A stretch of 64,000 nucleotides of DNA from Turnera subulata (Eukaryota; Streptophyta; Magnoliopsida; Malpighiales; Passifloraceae), in the NCBI GenBank assembly GCA_028386065.3, contig JAKUCV010006869.1, positions 1 to 64,000 on the forward strand, given 5' to 3'. Made by a program: the position numbers and the translations under genes. Shown here one piece after another: positions 21,668-33,713 of the stretch (positions are counted from its first letter, which is position 1; the number at the start of each line of letters is the position of its first letter). Under the pieces are notes generated by a model. The model did no database searches. It was not told the DNA's origin and worked only from the letters and a program-made list of their open reading frames with translations.

Positions 21668-23122
21668 ATGAACCAGAGTGCAGTCGCTCCGAGGGCATTT
21701 GTGATCACAACTGAGGATGATCCTGAGAACGCTGATGTTATTGTAGGTACCTTTACAGCTTTCAGTAGTATTGCATACACTTTGATTGATCCTGGTGCCA
21801 CACATTCTTTTATCACTCAGAGTTTTGCTATACAACATAGCTATAAGGAAGAGAGTTTAGCATGTCCGTTGAGGGTTAGGTTGCCCGCGGGCATAGTGGT
21901 GAGATTAACCCAAGTGTGCAAGGATGTTCTCCTTTCATATGATGATGAGGTTTTCTTAGCTCGTTTGGTTGTGATGAATATGGAGGGATTCGATATAATC
22001 CTAGGGATGGATTGGTTGTCGAGATACAATGCCCTGGTGAACTATCGGACCATGGAAGTGCTGCTGACTTCCGATGGTGGACGACGAGTTTTGGTAACAG
22101 GTATTAAGAAAGTTGCTGCCACGTGTAGCATCTCTGCTATGCAGGAGTTTGGAGTGAAGCCGCATAGTCTAGATGTTTTGCTGACCCATATCACCGGTGA
22201 AGATACACAGGATCCTACCCCGGGAGATATATCAGTGGTGAAGGAGTTCCTTGATGTTTTCCCACATGATTTGCCAGGTTTGCCACCCGACAGAGAGGTT
22301 GAGTATACCATCGACCTGATGCCAGGAGTCACACCTATATCGATGGCTCCGTACAGGATGGCACCAACAGAGCTCCAGGAGCTATAGAAGCAGTTGGATG
22401 AGCTGTTGGAAAAGGGTTTCATCAGACCCAGTACCTCACCATAGGGTGCGCCAGTTCTGTTTGTCAAGAAGAAGGATGGTAGCTTGCAGATGTGTGTAGA
22501 TTACCGCCAGCTGAACAAGGTGACAATTAAAAACAAGTACCCGTTGCCTAGGATTGATGACTTCTTTGACCAGTTGCAAGGAGCCACTGTGTTTTCCAAG
22601 ATTGATCTTCGGTCTGGGTATCATCAGATCAAGATTGCAGAGAAAGACATACGGAAGACTGCCTTTCGCACACGGTATGGTCATTTCGAGTTCACAGTGG
22701 TACCGTTCGGATTGACCAATGCACCAGCAGTGTTCATGTGCTTGATGCACTTGGTCTTGAACGAGTTTCTGGATAAGTTTGTTGTGGTCTTCATTGACTA
22801 TATCCTCATTTACTCTAAGAGCAAGGAGGAACATGAGGAGCATTTGAGGATAGTGCTTCAGAGGTTACGGGAGAAGCAGTTGTATGCCAAATTCAGCAAG
22901 TGTGAATTTTGGCTTGGAGAAGTTTCTTTCCTCGGACATGTGGTAGGCGGAGATGGAATAAAGGTTGACCTCGCCAAAGTGAAGGCTGTGTTGGAATGGG
23001 AACCACCTAAGAATGTATCCGAAGTCAGAAGTTTTCTTGGTCTTGCAGGATACTATCGGAGGTTCATCGAAGGTTTTTCTTTGATAGCTAGTCCCATGAC
23101 CAAGCTATTAAGGAAACAATAG
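21668..23122 (+). pseudogene. Protease and reverse transcriptase of element C, inactivated
   Basis: A retropepsin-like region has the DPGATHSFI active-site motif and LGMDWLSRY. It is followed by RT blocks ([62 protein letters not shown]). The catalytic F-x-DD box reads FIDYIL: the second aspartate is replaced by tyrosine, which should abolish polymerisation. In-frame stops occur at 22385, 22441 (from Trp in SPWGAP) and 23120. Block order and sequence fit the Tekay/Del chromovirus lineage. Confidence 0.88.
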
Positions 23123-23608
23123 GCATTTGTTTGGAGCCTGGAATGTCAACAGAGTTTTGAAGAGCTTAAGAGGAAGCTGACCACAGTACCGGTTCTGACA
23201 GTACCGAGGCTCAGAGTGGAGTATGTGTTGTTTTGTGATGCATCGGGACTTGGTTTAGGAGCTGTGCTGATGCAAGAAGGACGGGTGATTACCTACGCCT
23301 CTAGGCAGTTGAGGACTCATGAGAAGAATTACCCGACACATGATCTTGAGATGGCAGCTGTGATCTTGGCTCTGAAGATTTGGAGACACTACCTGTTTGG
23401 AGAGAAGTGTCGGATTTTCACTGACCATAAGAGTCTTAAGTACATCATAACTCAGAAGGAGTTTAACCTACGACAGAGACGTTGGGTTGAGTTACTTAAT
23501 GATTATGACTGTACTATCGAGTATCATCCAGGAAAGGCTAATGTGGTAGCTGATGCCTTGAGCCGAAGACAACTAGAGGATACTTCCACTAGTTACTCGA
23601 TGTTCTAG
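23123..23608 (+). pseudogene. RNase H of element C
   Basis: It continues the polyprotein: [19 protein letters not shown], the [17 protein letters not shown] segment, TDHKSLKY and the C-terminal [15 protein letters not shown]. RNase H would remove the RNA template during reverse transcription. The acidic residues of the D-E-D core can be seen. A TAG at 23606 interrupts the link to integrase (D reads on here). Confidence 0.85.
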
Positions 23609-25123
23609 CTTATCGAGATAAGGAAGCTAGGAGTTGGCTTGACAGTGGATGATACAGGAGCTTTGCTGGCACACATGAGTGTCAAGTCTAGCCTAAGAGG
23701 ATGGATAGTGGAGTTACAAGATGGGGATCCCGACCTGGTCAAGCTTAAAGAAGGAGTAAGGAGTGGAAAAGAGGACAAGTTCCATATAGCTGATGATGGA
23801 GCACTGATGATTGGGAAACGGGTATGTGTACCCAATGTCAGTAATCTGCGTAATCAGATCCTAGAAGAAGGTCATATGACGCCATATGCGATGCATCCTG
23901 GAAGCACCAAGATGTATCAGAACCTGAAGAGCCATTTCTGGTGGCCTCGTATGAAGAAGGATGTAGCTAAGTATGTTGCAAGATGTCTTACTTGCCAACA
24001 AGTGAAAGCTGAGCATCAAGCTCCAGCAGGAAAGTTGAGATCTTTGTCAGTGCCAGAATGGAAGTGGGAGACGATCACCATGGATTTTGTGATTGGTTTA
24101 CCGATCACTCGGAGGCAGCATGATGCTATTTGGGTCATCGTTAATCGATTAACAAAATCGGCTCATTTTCTACCTATCTGCCAAACCGATACCATGGACA
24201 CATTGGCGGGTAAGTATGTTGCTGAGATTGTGAGACTACTTGGGATTCCTAAGTCTATAGTCTCAGACAGGGATTCGAGGTTCACATCACATTTTTTGAA
24301 GAGCTTACAAGCTGATTTGGGAACTAAGTTGAGCTTCAGCACTGCTTTTCATCCTCAGACGGATGGACAGTCTGAGAGGATCATACAGACACTGGAGGAT
24401 ATGTTGAGGGTTTGTGCACTTAACTTCAGTGGGAGTTGGGATAAGTATCTAACATTGGCTGAGTTTGCGTATAACAACGGCTACCATTCCAGCATTGGTA
24501 TGCCACCTTTTGAGGCTCTCTATGGAAGGAAGTGTAGAAGTCCAGTGTGTTGGGATGAAGAAGGTATGAGACTGATCGTTGGACTAGAATTAGTCCAACA
24601 GACAGTGGACAAGATCCAGATGGTGAGACAGTGTATGAGAGCTGCTCAGGATCGGCAGAAGAGCTACGCCGACAAACACCGACGGGAGATGGAGTATAAT
24701 GTTGGTGAGAAGGTCTTCCTCAGAGTAGCACCTTGGAAGGGTGTAATTAGGTTCGGCAAGAGAGGGAAGCTGAGCCCAAGGTATATCGGACCATATGAGA
24801 TCGTGGAGAGAATTGGACCACTAGCTTACAGGTTGTCCTTACCTGATGAGCTATCACGTATTCACGACGTGTTCCATGTCTCTACGCTGAGGAGATATCG
24901 ATCGGATCCTAGTCACATTGTAGCCCCAGTGGATGTTGAGGTAGCAGAGGATCTTACCTACACAGAAGTGCCGGAACAGATTCTTGCTCGAGAAGTTCGA
25001 CAGTTGCGGAACCGTACCATTCCCATGGTTAAGGTCAAGTAGAGTAAGCATTCTGCTAACGAGTCTACTTGGGAAGTTGAAGAACACATGCGGTCAAAGT
25101 ATCCGCATCTCTTCACAGAATAG
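23609..25123 (+). pseudogene. Integrase and chromodomain-like tail of element C
   Basis: An HHCC zinc-binding region (HMTPYAMHPG ... ARCLTCQQ), then the catalytic core with DFVIGLP, SDRDSRFTSHF and a [12 protein letters not shown] block. These give a DD35E-type set. The GPY/F-type segment (RYIGPYEIVERIGPLAYRL) is followed by a chromodomain-like tail (PEQILAREVRQLRNRTIPMVKVK ... STWEVEEHMRSKYPHLF). The tail is typical of chromoviruses and would direct insertion to particular chromatin. One TAG at 25040 replaces the Trp seen in D (KVKW). The final stop is at 25121, just before the PPT hairpin. Confidence 0.88.
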
Positions 25124-25127
25124 GAAT

Positions 25128-25160
25128 GAATTTTGAGGACAAAATTCTTTTAAGGGGGGT
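25128..25160 (+). promoter_or_regulatory. Element C PPT and adjacent hairpin
   Basis: The stem GAATTTTG / CAAAATTC with loop AGGA is at 25128-25147; the purine run AAGGGGGG at 25153-25160 precedes the 3' LTR. Relative to A, B and D the stem has changed on both sides and still pairs. Confidence 0.7.
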
Positions 25161-25164
25161 AGAC

Positions 25165-28100
25165 TGTAACAGCCCGGGTAAAATTTATGTTTTTACCGGG
25201 ACTATAAAAAACTTTGTACAGTAATTTACCTTATGAAATTAATCTTGGGTGATTATTTCAGGGTAAATTATGCATTGGATTCTAAAACCAACCCTTACCC
25301 CATGTCCAAGAATTTTCTACGAATTTTACGGACCAGAGTTGGTATTTTTCGGGTCCACGAATCTTAAGAAAAGTCAGGTTTAACCTCGAACTAACGGACC
25401 AGAAATTAAGTCAAGGGGGCATTACAGTTATTTTCTAGTCCGGACGGTACACGACTGCATGATTGAGTCACGCAGCCGCCTCTTTCCTGTGCAGTCCGTG
25501 TTTTTCCTGTGTAACCTGTGATCTTTCTTTGTTTTTCTTTCTTCCCGTGTCTTCAGTTCCCAGTGCACCAACACCCTCATCTTCTCTTCTGCAATTTTTC
25601 TCTACACACTCACTGCCCAGGAACCAAAACCCTTCATTCTTCACAAAACCAAAAAAAGAAACCAGAAAATAAAAAGAAAATAAACACAAACACAACACAA
25701 CACAACCGCCACCAACACACCACCCCTGCCGACCGCCACCACGAGCTCCACCAACCGCCATACCCAACCACCATCCACCGTCACCATCACCTTCTCCTCG
25801 CGACGAGACACCGTTGCCGCCTCCTTCGCACCATCAGGCCGCGCTTGCAGCCGGCCACGCTTCGTCGCCGTCCAAGTCGAGACGAACTCGACAAAGCAAG
25901 ATCGCCCGGCCGCGGCTTCCCCTGACTTGGTCTCCTTCCTCGCGACTCCACACGCGCGGACACCGCCGTCAACCACCTCGCCAGCTCGCCGTTCCGTGCC
26001 ACCCTCGCTCGCCGTCGCCGATCGGTGGAGGCAAGCCCAAGCAAGCCGCCGGGTTTGCCACAACACCAGCAACGCCCGCTCGCCTCCTGCCGTCCACCTG
26101 CATGCCGCGTACGCCACCGCAGCCGTCGCCGTCCGTGTCTCCTCACGCGATGCCGCCTCCGTACCGACCACGCCGCTGTCGTCTGACACATAGGTGAGCA
26201 GACCCATCTAAGGTTGGGGACGACCCGGATGGGTCGAGCCTGACCCGTTCCTTTGTGTTGGGTCGCGGGTTGACCCGGGTCGGATGGATATGGATGTGAG
26301 TTAGGTTGGGCTTGGGTTTGTGCACCTGGGCCTGGGTTGGTTGGGCTTGGACATGGGCTGATAACGGGCCACTGTTCAAGTCCCAGTCCGAATTAATTTT
26401 TTTTTTAAAAAGGAAGAATAAATGTATATATATAATTCTGGAAATATAAAAAAAATATATATTACGAATTGTAATTTTTCTAGGAAGTATAAAAATATGG
26501 TATATGGTTATATTTTGTAGAAATAAAAGAAGTAACTACTTGATATAATATTTTCAAGAAATCAAAGTAATTATAACATGATTATGGTAAATGCCTTTAA
26601 GGATATATATAGTGAAAATGCTTTACCATAAAAATATATATATGGTATACCTAAGTAATATTTCTGAAAAAATATTATTATGTTGATAATATAATTGTTT
26701 AGGGATGTAGTTTATCTTTAGAAAATAAATATGCATACCTATACTTATTTTCAGAAAATATGTTCGTATGATTATATTTTCTGGAAAAAGAGTACATATA
26801 GTGTAAGCTTACCTTAATATATATATTTGATAAATAATAATTTTCTGGATATATATATTTATATTTATATTTATGTTGCTAGGAAAAAAAATAAGGAATA
26901 TGACGTAATGTTGAGAATTTAGGTTAAATGACATAATTTATTAGATGAAAGTATTTTCTGATATATATATAATTTGGTAAGTATTTATTATGGTGATGCT
27001 TTTATCTTATGGAAAAGAATATATGATATGGTAAACAATAATTTTTATGGAAATATTTTGGAAAGGGTATTATCAAAGTATTATACCGGAATAATAACCG
27101 GGCATAAGAATAGTATGGTATTTTGACACATGAATAGTAAATAGTGAATTATGATGATAACGGGATTTCACCGGGACGTAAACGAACCAATTTAAGTTTT
27201 ATTTTTACGGTATAGCATCATTTGCATTTATGTGCATCTTATGTGAGTATATGTTATTATTTGCTATATAGGAGATGATAACGAGCAATATCCCGAGGAA
27301 CTAGAGCCGGGACACTTCGAGGATTTTCAGGAGTAGGAAATCGGCTAAGGTGAGGATGGATAACCTTTGATATGTCACACATAATAGTGTGTTTGTTTCT
27401 CTGGTTATTATTTTGCCTGATTGATCTGCTGAGCCAATTGAGTTGATTTGTGGTGTTATTGCTGTTGTTGTTGATTTATTGATTGTGGGTAAACTGATAT
27501 GATGAGATAATTGGATAATTGGAAGTTGTGTTGACGACTTTATTGTCACTTGGAAAGTAGTGGTACGACTAGATGGTTAGAGACTGTTTTGTGGTGGCTA
27601 TGATCTGGGTTACTTGTGATAAGCATGTCTATGCTTGGGATGTCTATCCCGTGATTATATTTTTGGGATGTCTATCCCTGGGATCTATTTTTGGGATGTC
27701 GATCCCTGGGCTCTCTTGGATTGATCTAGCACCCGAAACATATTAATAAACAGGTACGACCCTAGCTTGTCCAGTGACAGGGCCCCGAAAGATAAAATTG
27801 GTAATAATAAATATTCTTTTGGTCTTGGCTCAGTTGTGTTCTGGATGTTTCTCTGTTTTGTCTTTGCTTGTACTTTACTTTGAAAGTATTGTGTTTGCCT
27901 GCATATTACTGTTTATCCTTCGTCGGTGAGCACTTCGGACTCACCCTTCGCCTGCGGGGTTTCATCCCGTAGGATGAGTTGCTCGTAGTATAGGTATGTG
28001 GTTCGGCCAGCTGCTGTTTCTACTCCACCAGTCCCCGGATCCATACCTCCGCTGCATCTCATTCTAAGTCTTGCGCTGCTGATTATTATATGTTGCTATA

Positions 28101-28297
28101 TTTTATATGTTGCTGTATCATATGTTTTCTGCTACCGCTGTTGTGGCTTGAATAATGGTCCCCGGGATCGGGTAACGGATGTGTATTTGGGATTGCTTTG
28201 TACTGTATTTTATAATGTATGTACTGTCTGCTACTGTAATAAGTATAGTTCTGGCACGTATTTACCCGGTACGATAAATACGGGTCGGGGCGCTTCA
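25165..28297 (+). mobile_element. Element C 3' LTR
   Basis: 3133 bp, TGTAACAGCCCGGG to GGGCGCTTCA, then target duplication TAATA. It lacks the MITE found in the 5' LTR. It has about 35 extra bases near 26300-26345 and several small indels in the GC-rich leader that change its reading frames, arguing against a protein encoded there in C. Confidence 0.9.
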
Positions 28298-28302
28298 TAA
28301 TA

Positions 28303-30138
28303 AACTTATAAAGCTCTTATAAGAATTACTATACCACATTAACCATTAAAATAAATAAATAAAAAGGTAATTTAGAAAATGAAAAAATAGAAAAATTAAT
28401 ATAAATTTGAAGATACATAACTTTTTTTAAAAGAATTTAAATTATTGAAAATAAAAAACTTTAATTAAGTTACCACTAGAAGTAAATAAAAAAAATACCG
28501 CATGAGAGCTGATTATAAATATAAAATTAAGTAATAAATATATTGAATTAAATAGCATCAATTAGAAACATTAATTTTTATTTGTATAGAAAGAAGAAAT
28601 AGGATGAATACATAATCAATTTTAATCTTTTTAAAAAATTATATTTCACAAAAATAACAAAAAGTTTATAATAAATTTTTTTTAGCATATGTGGGTTAGA
28701 AATTTATTATAAAAAATAAATTTAGAAAAATTTAAAATTAATAAAATGGATGAAGCCATCAAACATTTTATTAACATTATAAACTAAACTGTAAATACGA
28801 GAGTATAATCGTTAGTATTTAACAATTTCTTCTTACTCAATGTATTCATAAATAAATTAATTTCCTGATTTTTTTGCATAATCTTAATTATATTAATTTT
28901 AATATTATTAGTAATTATTTTAAAAATAATATTCATATTGTGTGTTGTTATATCATGTGCATCGCAAATGCAGAAAAAAAACTAGCAGTAAAAAAAAAGT
29001 AATTGCCCACAGAAAATGTTGTATTTATATGGTAAAAAACAATAAAAAAAGATCGTCCAACGGAATTGCTCAACGCTCCAAGAAAGTAGTACTACAAATT
29101 TAAAAGTTTTTTCCGTAAATATTTTTCTCTTGATTTATCAGTGCAAATTGTCTATCATTAGTGTCAAATTAAGAAACATGTAGAGTTTCCTTTGGAATGC
29201 ATAACTCGAGACAAAATATGTTATTTTTAGTCTGTTTATTTTTCATGTGGAAAATTTTTTAGGGCGCTGTTTCTTATTCTTGTTGCTCTAATTCAAGTTT
29301 TCTACCATCCATTAATTACAGTTTGCTCTTGATGAAAATTTTACTTTTATTTGGTGGAAATGAAAATTTTATTTTGCTTAGTCTAATCCCAGCATATGCC
29401 TATATTTGGATAAATGGGCATTAATGGAGTAGAAGGTTTCAATTATTTTGTTTCTCATTAAGGAAGCTTTAATTTCTTATTTTTCTATAAAAATCCCAAC
29501 AAAATTATGAAATCAGGTGAGAAAAATTAATAAAGGAATGATAAGTAGGACTGAATGGGTGCTTCAGAAGGTCAACTGGCGAAAGATCAAGGGAGAAAAT
29601 TAAGGAGATATATAGGTAGAGGATAAAATGAAGGAGAGATTATAGCATAACTATTTTCTTTTTTTGTTAATCCTACGTAATTGTTTTGGTAATATTATAA
29701 GTGAAGCACTAAAGAAGTGATTAGAGTGTTGTTGAAATTACTGCGGAATGGGTTATTTTCTATTGCTTACCTTTTTATTACTAACAAGAGAGAAATCAGG
29801 ACTGAGGTCTTGCATTGACTGAATGGGAGTAAAGTGAGGACTGATTGAAATAAAAGGACCAATCAATTCCCCTACCCTACATGAATTTAGGGAAGTTAAC
29901 TACTGATGTATCTCACTGAACTATTTTCTTTTCCATTAGTGTTGAAGTGAAAATCCTGATAAGAGACACTTCATGATCAGATCAAGGAACAGGTGAGGAA
30001 TTATATATCAGTTTGGGAGTTTGCACGAATTACAGTACTTAATCAATCTCCAATATCAGTGGGATTGGACTAGCAAAGCTTGCCAAAAAATGAATGGAAG
30101 CATGGACATAGGGCATGCAGGGTTCACGTACATATGCC
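28303..30138. other. AT-rich intergenic, no gene seen
   Basis: No ORF or repeat recognised with confidence. The last few hundred bases are the presumed promoter region of the gene starting at 30255. Confidence 0.45.
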
Positions 30139-30146
30139 TATAAATT
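30139..30146 (+). promoter_or_regulatory. TATA box of the secreted-protein gene
   Basis: TATAAATT lies 116 bases before the start codon at 30255, at a reasonable spacing for a leader of about 85 nt. Confidence 0.5.
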
Positions 30147-30254
30147 ATGGGTCTAGGAATCAGGCTGAAAACACACATAGAGAGCAGCTGGGGATTAGTA
30201 ACTAATTGAGATTATATAGAACAGTATTGATTATTGATTGGAGAGGAGAGGAGG

Positions 30255-31017
30255 ATGAGTTTAGAGATGAGAAAGAAAGAAATGAGTTGGGGATTGATAG
30301 GGGTGATGATGATAAGTTTAATGTTTGTGTTGCAGGTAGCAGGGCAAGCAAACCCTGCCACACCCTTACAGGGAGCACCAGCCGCTCCAATCCCACCGGT
30401 AACATTACCTCAAGCTCCCCCACAACAAATTTTACCACCTCCGGATAATGGAGCAATAGCCCAACCCCAACCCACACCCACCTTGCCTCCACCAGATAAT
30501 AATCCCGGCCTACTGCCCATTCAACCCGAATTGCCTTTGCCTATCGGGATCGGGATCCCCGGCGGCAATCCTTTGAAGTTGGCAGCATGCTTCAAGCAGT
30601 GTAGGCCTCAATGCAGAATGGGAGGTGTGGGTGGTGCTGCTGGTCGTGGTCGTAGCTTTGGGCGAATGACTTGTTTGCCTGGATGCATGCTCAAATGCAT
30701 GGTCCGACCTTCTCCCCTGTCACTCCATGACATTGAATGCACCCAAAACTGTGCAGACTCCAAGTTCCCCAATTTTTACCAAGGTACGTACGTAGACCAC
30801 AACTTTAGTTTAGAATTTTCACCCCTTGCTCTTCTTTTGTATATTTCTTTGTATATAACCTTTCCCTAGTTTACCATCATCATCACGCGACTTTTTTTTT
30901 TTCCCCCTTCTACATCAAATAACAGCTCTGGAGGAGAACTTGGAAAGTGACAGGGATGCAGCTTACAAGGCTGAAGTCACTCTCCTTTCATGCTACCAAG
31001 ATTGCAGGAAGAATTAG
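30255..31017 (+). CDS. Secreted proline-rich / cysteine-rich protein
   Basis: Two exons: 30255-30783 and 30926-31017 (donor AAG/GTACGT, acceptor AACAG); 206 aa. The first ATG (30255) gives a short basic head and then a hydrophobic signal-peptide core (LIGVMMISLMFVLQVAGQA). A Pro-rich spacer follows (many PAP, PPP, LPPPDN motifs), possibly hydroxyproline-glycosylated. The C-terminal domain has paired cysteines: CFKQC, CR, C(LP)GC, LKC, C(TQN)C and, across the intron, CYQDC. The repeated C-x3-C spacing recalls thionin-like or other helical-hairpin plant peptides, but I cannot name the family. It likely acts in the cell wall or apoplast; function unknown. No disruption is seen. Confidence 0.75.
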
Positions 31018-31585
31018 CTAGCAACAGAGTTGATTAGCCTTTAATCAAGAGATATTGAGACCCATTGTTTCTCTCCCAATCTTTGTTGCTAAGATCCCAA
31101 TTTTTTTCTAGTCTCTTTGCTCCAATAATTATTAATCATCTCTGCTGTATTTCCCAAAAATAAGTAAATAAATATCAGCATGTTTATGCATTCAGTTCTC
31201 TTTTTAATCGAGTCCGATGTATTGTCTGCTATTTCACATGTTCTGTTTTTTTTGGACGCAATGGGTTGGGTTTTCCAATTGCTCCAATTACTGTAACTTA
31301 GTCTTCTAACCAAAGGGCTGCAATCCTCCTTTCCATAAAAAAAAATTAGTGATTCTCACAACTTAATTATTGGGTTTCACTCGTTTAAACATAAACCTAA
31401 GATTCGGTAGTGATATTTGCGGGAAAGCTGCATTGTGCATGAGGCACAAGTTGTACTATCATTGTACACTAGTACTCTACCCGTGTATTCACACGGGCTA
31501 GCATTTTTATGAGTTTTTTAATTTCTTTTTTTTTACAATTAGCTTTAATTATATGTAAATTATGCACTATATATAATATATATAT
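31018..31585. other. 3' flank of the secreted-protein gene and pre-insertion repeat DNA
   Basis: The first part is probably 3' UTR. From about 31535 the sequence resembles the tandem array at 59197-61130 (AATTATATGTA, TATGCACT words), interrupted by element B. A terminator-like hairpin is listed separately. Confidence 0.45.
31469..31501 (-). repeat. Helitron-like 3' terminus (hairpin plus CTAG)
   Basis: The hairpin CCCGTGTATTCACACGGG (31480-31497) lies near CTAG on both sides. Read on the minus strand, hairpin, seven bases, CTAG, then T matches the usual Helitron 3' end inserted between A and T. No 5' end was identified. Confidence 0.3.
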
Positions 31586-33638
31586 TGTAATAGCCCAGGT
31601 AAAAATTTGGATTTTTACCGGGACTGTTAAAGTTGTTATACAGTGATTTACCGAATGAATTAATCTTGGGTAATTAATTCAAGGTAAATCGGGAGTCGTT
31701 TTTCGAAACCGAGAGTATTCCCGCGCTCGGGAATATCTTTCTAACTAACCGAGTCTCGGTTTTCAGTTCCGAGAGTTGGTCGATGCTCAGGAGAATTAAT
31801 CGGATTTTCCGAGCCCAAGTTATATTTTTGGACTCGGGACGAAAAATTACGACTATGCCCATGTTCCCTTCCTTTTCTTCTTTTCTTTTCCTTTCTCTTT
31901 TCTTTCCTTTTTCGTCTTTTCTTCCTTCCTGTTCTCGCGTGAGTTTTTGTCGCCTCTCCCGTGAACCGTGAAGCTCGCTCGTGAAGTCTTCCTGTGAGAC
32001 TTGTGAAGTGCTGCCGTGCACCTCGTTCTTCTCCTTGCTCGTTGAAGCCATTTCCCTGCCGTTCCCCCGCAAAAGAATTAAACACACAGCAAGGAACCCA
32101 TAAACACAAACACGAAAACAACACACACCCACCGAAACCCATTTCTTTTCCTTTCTCTTCTTTTCTTTTCTTTCTTTTCTTTTCTTTTTTTTCTCTCCTA
32201 CTCCTCCTCCCTTCCGCCCGTCCACAAGAAGCCGAGACCACCACCACCCTTGCCGCGACCCCTTCCACCTCTTCTCCTTCTCCGGCCATCATCCACCAAC
32301 CGCCGTGACCTGCACCACCGGCACCTTCTCTATCCTTCCTTCCTCCTCCTGCAACCCGCGACCGCCGCCCTGCAACTTCCCAGTCCGACGAGCTCGCCAC
32401 CTTCACGCCAACCGCCACCACCGACCCGAGCAAGCTCACCTCTCGCCGCCAGCAACGCCACCTCCTCTTTGCTCCTTTCGTCTCCTCTCGCACGCGCCGT
32501 CGACCTTGGAGCAACGACCCGACGAAGCCACCCTTCCTCCTCTCCTTCCTGCCTTCCTCGCTCGACGTCCACCTCACGCGCGACATCCAAGTCGAGGCTC
32601 CTCCACCTGCACTGCCGCCACGACCGCCGCCGAGTTCGTCACCTCCTCGCCGTTGGTGACCATCCGCCGCCCTGCTCCCGTGCCACCGTGCTTCCGCCTG
32701 CGCCTAACGCTGCTCGTCCGTCCGCGGCTCACGCTGCACCACCCACAAGGTGAGCACAGTGCACCAAGGTTGAAGAAGACACATGCATGGGCTGTAGACA
32801 TGCATGGGCTTGGGTTTTGTTGGTTGTAGTTTAGGTTTCTTATGAAGTTGGGCTTAGATTAGGATGTTAGTGTTGGGCTGGTTTGATGGTTGGGTTGGGT
32901 TGTGTTAGTTGGGTTTAGGTTGATGCGTTGGGCCTACGAGTTTGGGCTGTGGCTATCGGGCTTAGGCTAGTGGGCTAGTGTGGTTGGATTTTGGATGTCT
33001 GGGCTGCCACTATTTGGCCCTGTCCGGAAATTAAAAATAATAAATAATAATAATAAGTAATAAAAATAAAATCTGGGAAATATGTTTTGAAAATTAAATT
33101 AAGGAAATATTTCGGAAATATATATGTAGTATACGCAAATAATAGTCCAAATAAATAAATTATTATGTTAATATATAATGGCATGGAAATGTATTTTGTC
33201 TTTAGAAAATATATATATGTATATTAATAAATTCGTATTTGTTATCGGAAAAATAAGTTATATGGTTATATTTTCTGGAAATGGAGTTTTCTAAAGAAAA
33301 TAATAATTGGAAACTATATTTGGAAAGTATAATAATTTTTATGGAAATATTATAGAAAATATATATATTATAAATTCTAGGAAAATTATAGTAATTATTA
33401 TTTTGGGAAATTATAATTATTTTATGAAAATATATTTTAAAAAGAGTTTTAAATAAAGTATGGTACCGAAATTATATTCGGATATACGTACGATATAATA
33501 TTTTCAGAAGAAGGTTTAATTGCGATAAAAGGTAATAAAAAAAGGATATATAATCGGGATGGGTTTTATTACGCAATTTGGCATCATTGCATACCGAATA
33601 TGTGCATTTATGTGAGTTTGTGTTGTTTCGATGTATAG

Positions 33639-33713
33639 GTTCGGATATCGGGCAGTTTCCCGAGGAGCCGACGTCGGACCGGTCATTATTTCCTGAGTTA
33701 GTAATCGGCTAAG
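33639..33713 (+). other. Exon-like block inside LTR (B)
   Basis: A TATAG acceptor and CTAAG/GTGAGG donor border 75 nt. The frame DIGQFPEEPTSDRSLFPELV ends in TAA inside the block. In the 3' LTR, the open frame across the GC-rich leader would join this frame in phase if CACAAG/GTGAGC is used. Confidence 0.4.

Noticed and set aside
31994..32829. Overlapping ORFs on both strands in the GC-rich leader of the B LTRs as protein genes.
   Set aside because: Three frames are open by base composition. A one-base T-run difference between LTRs changes the frame, and C shows frame-breaking indels in the same region. Kept only as a possible spliced leader.
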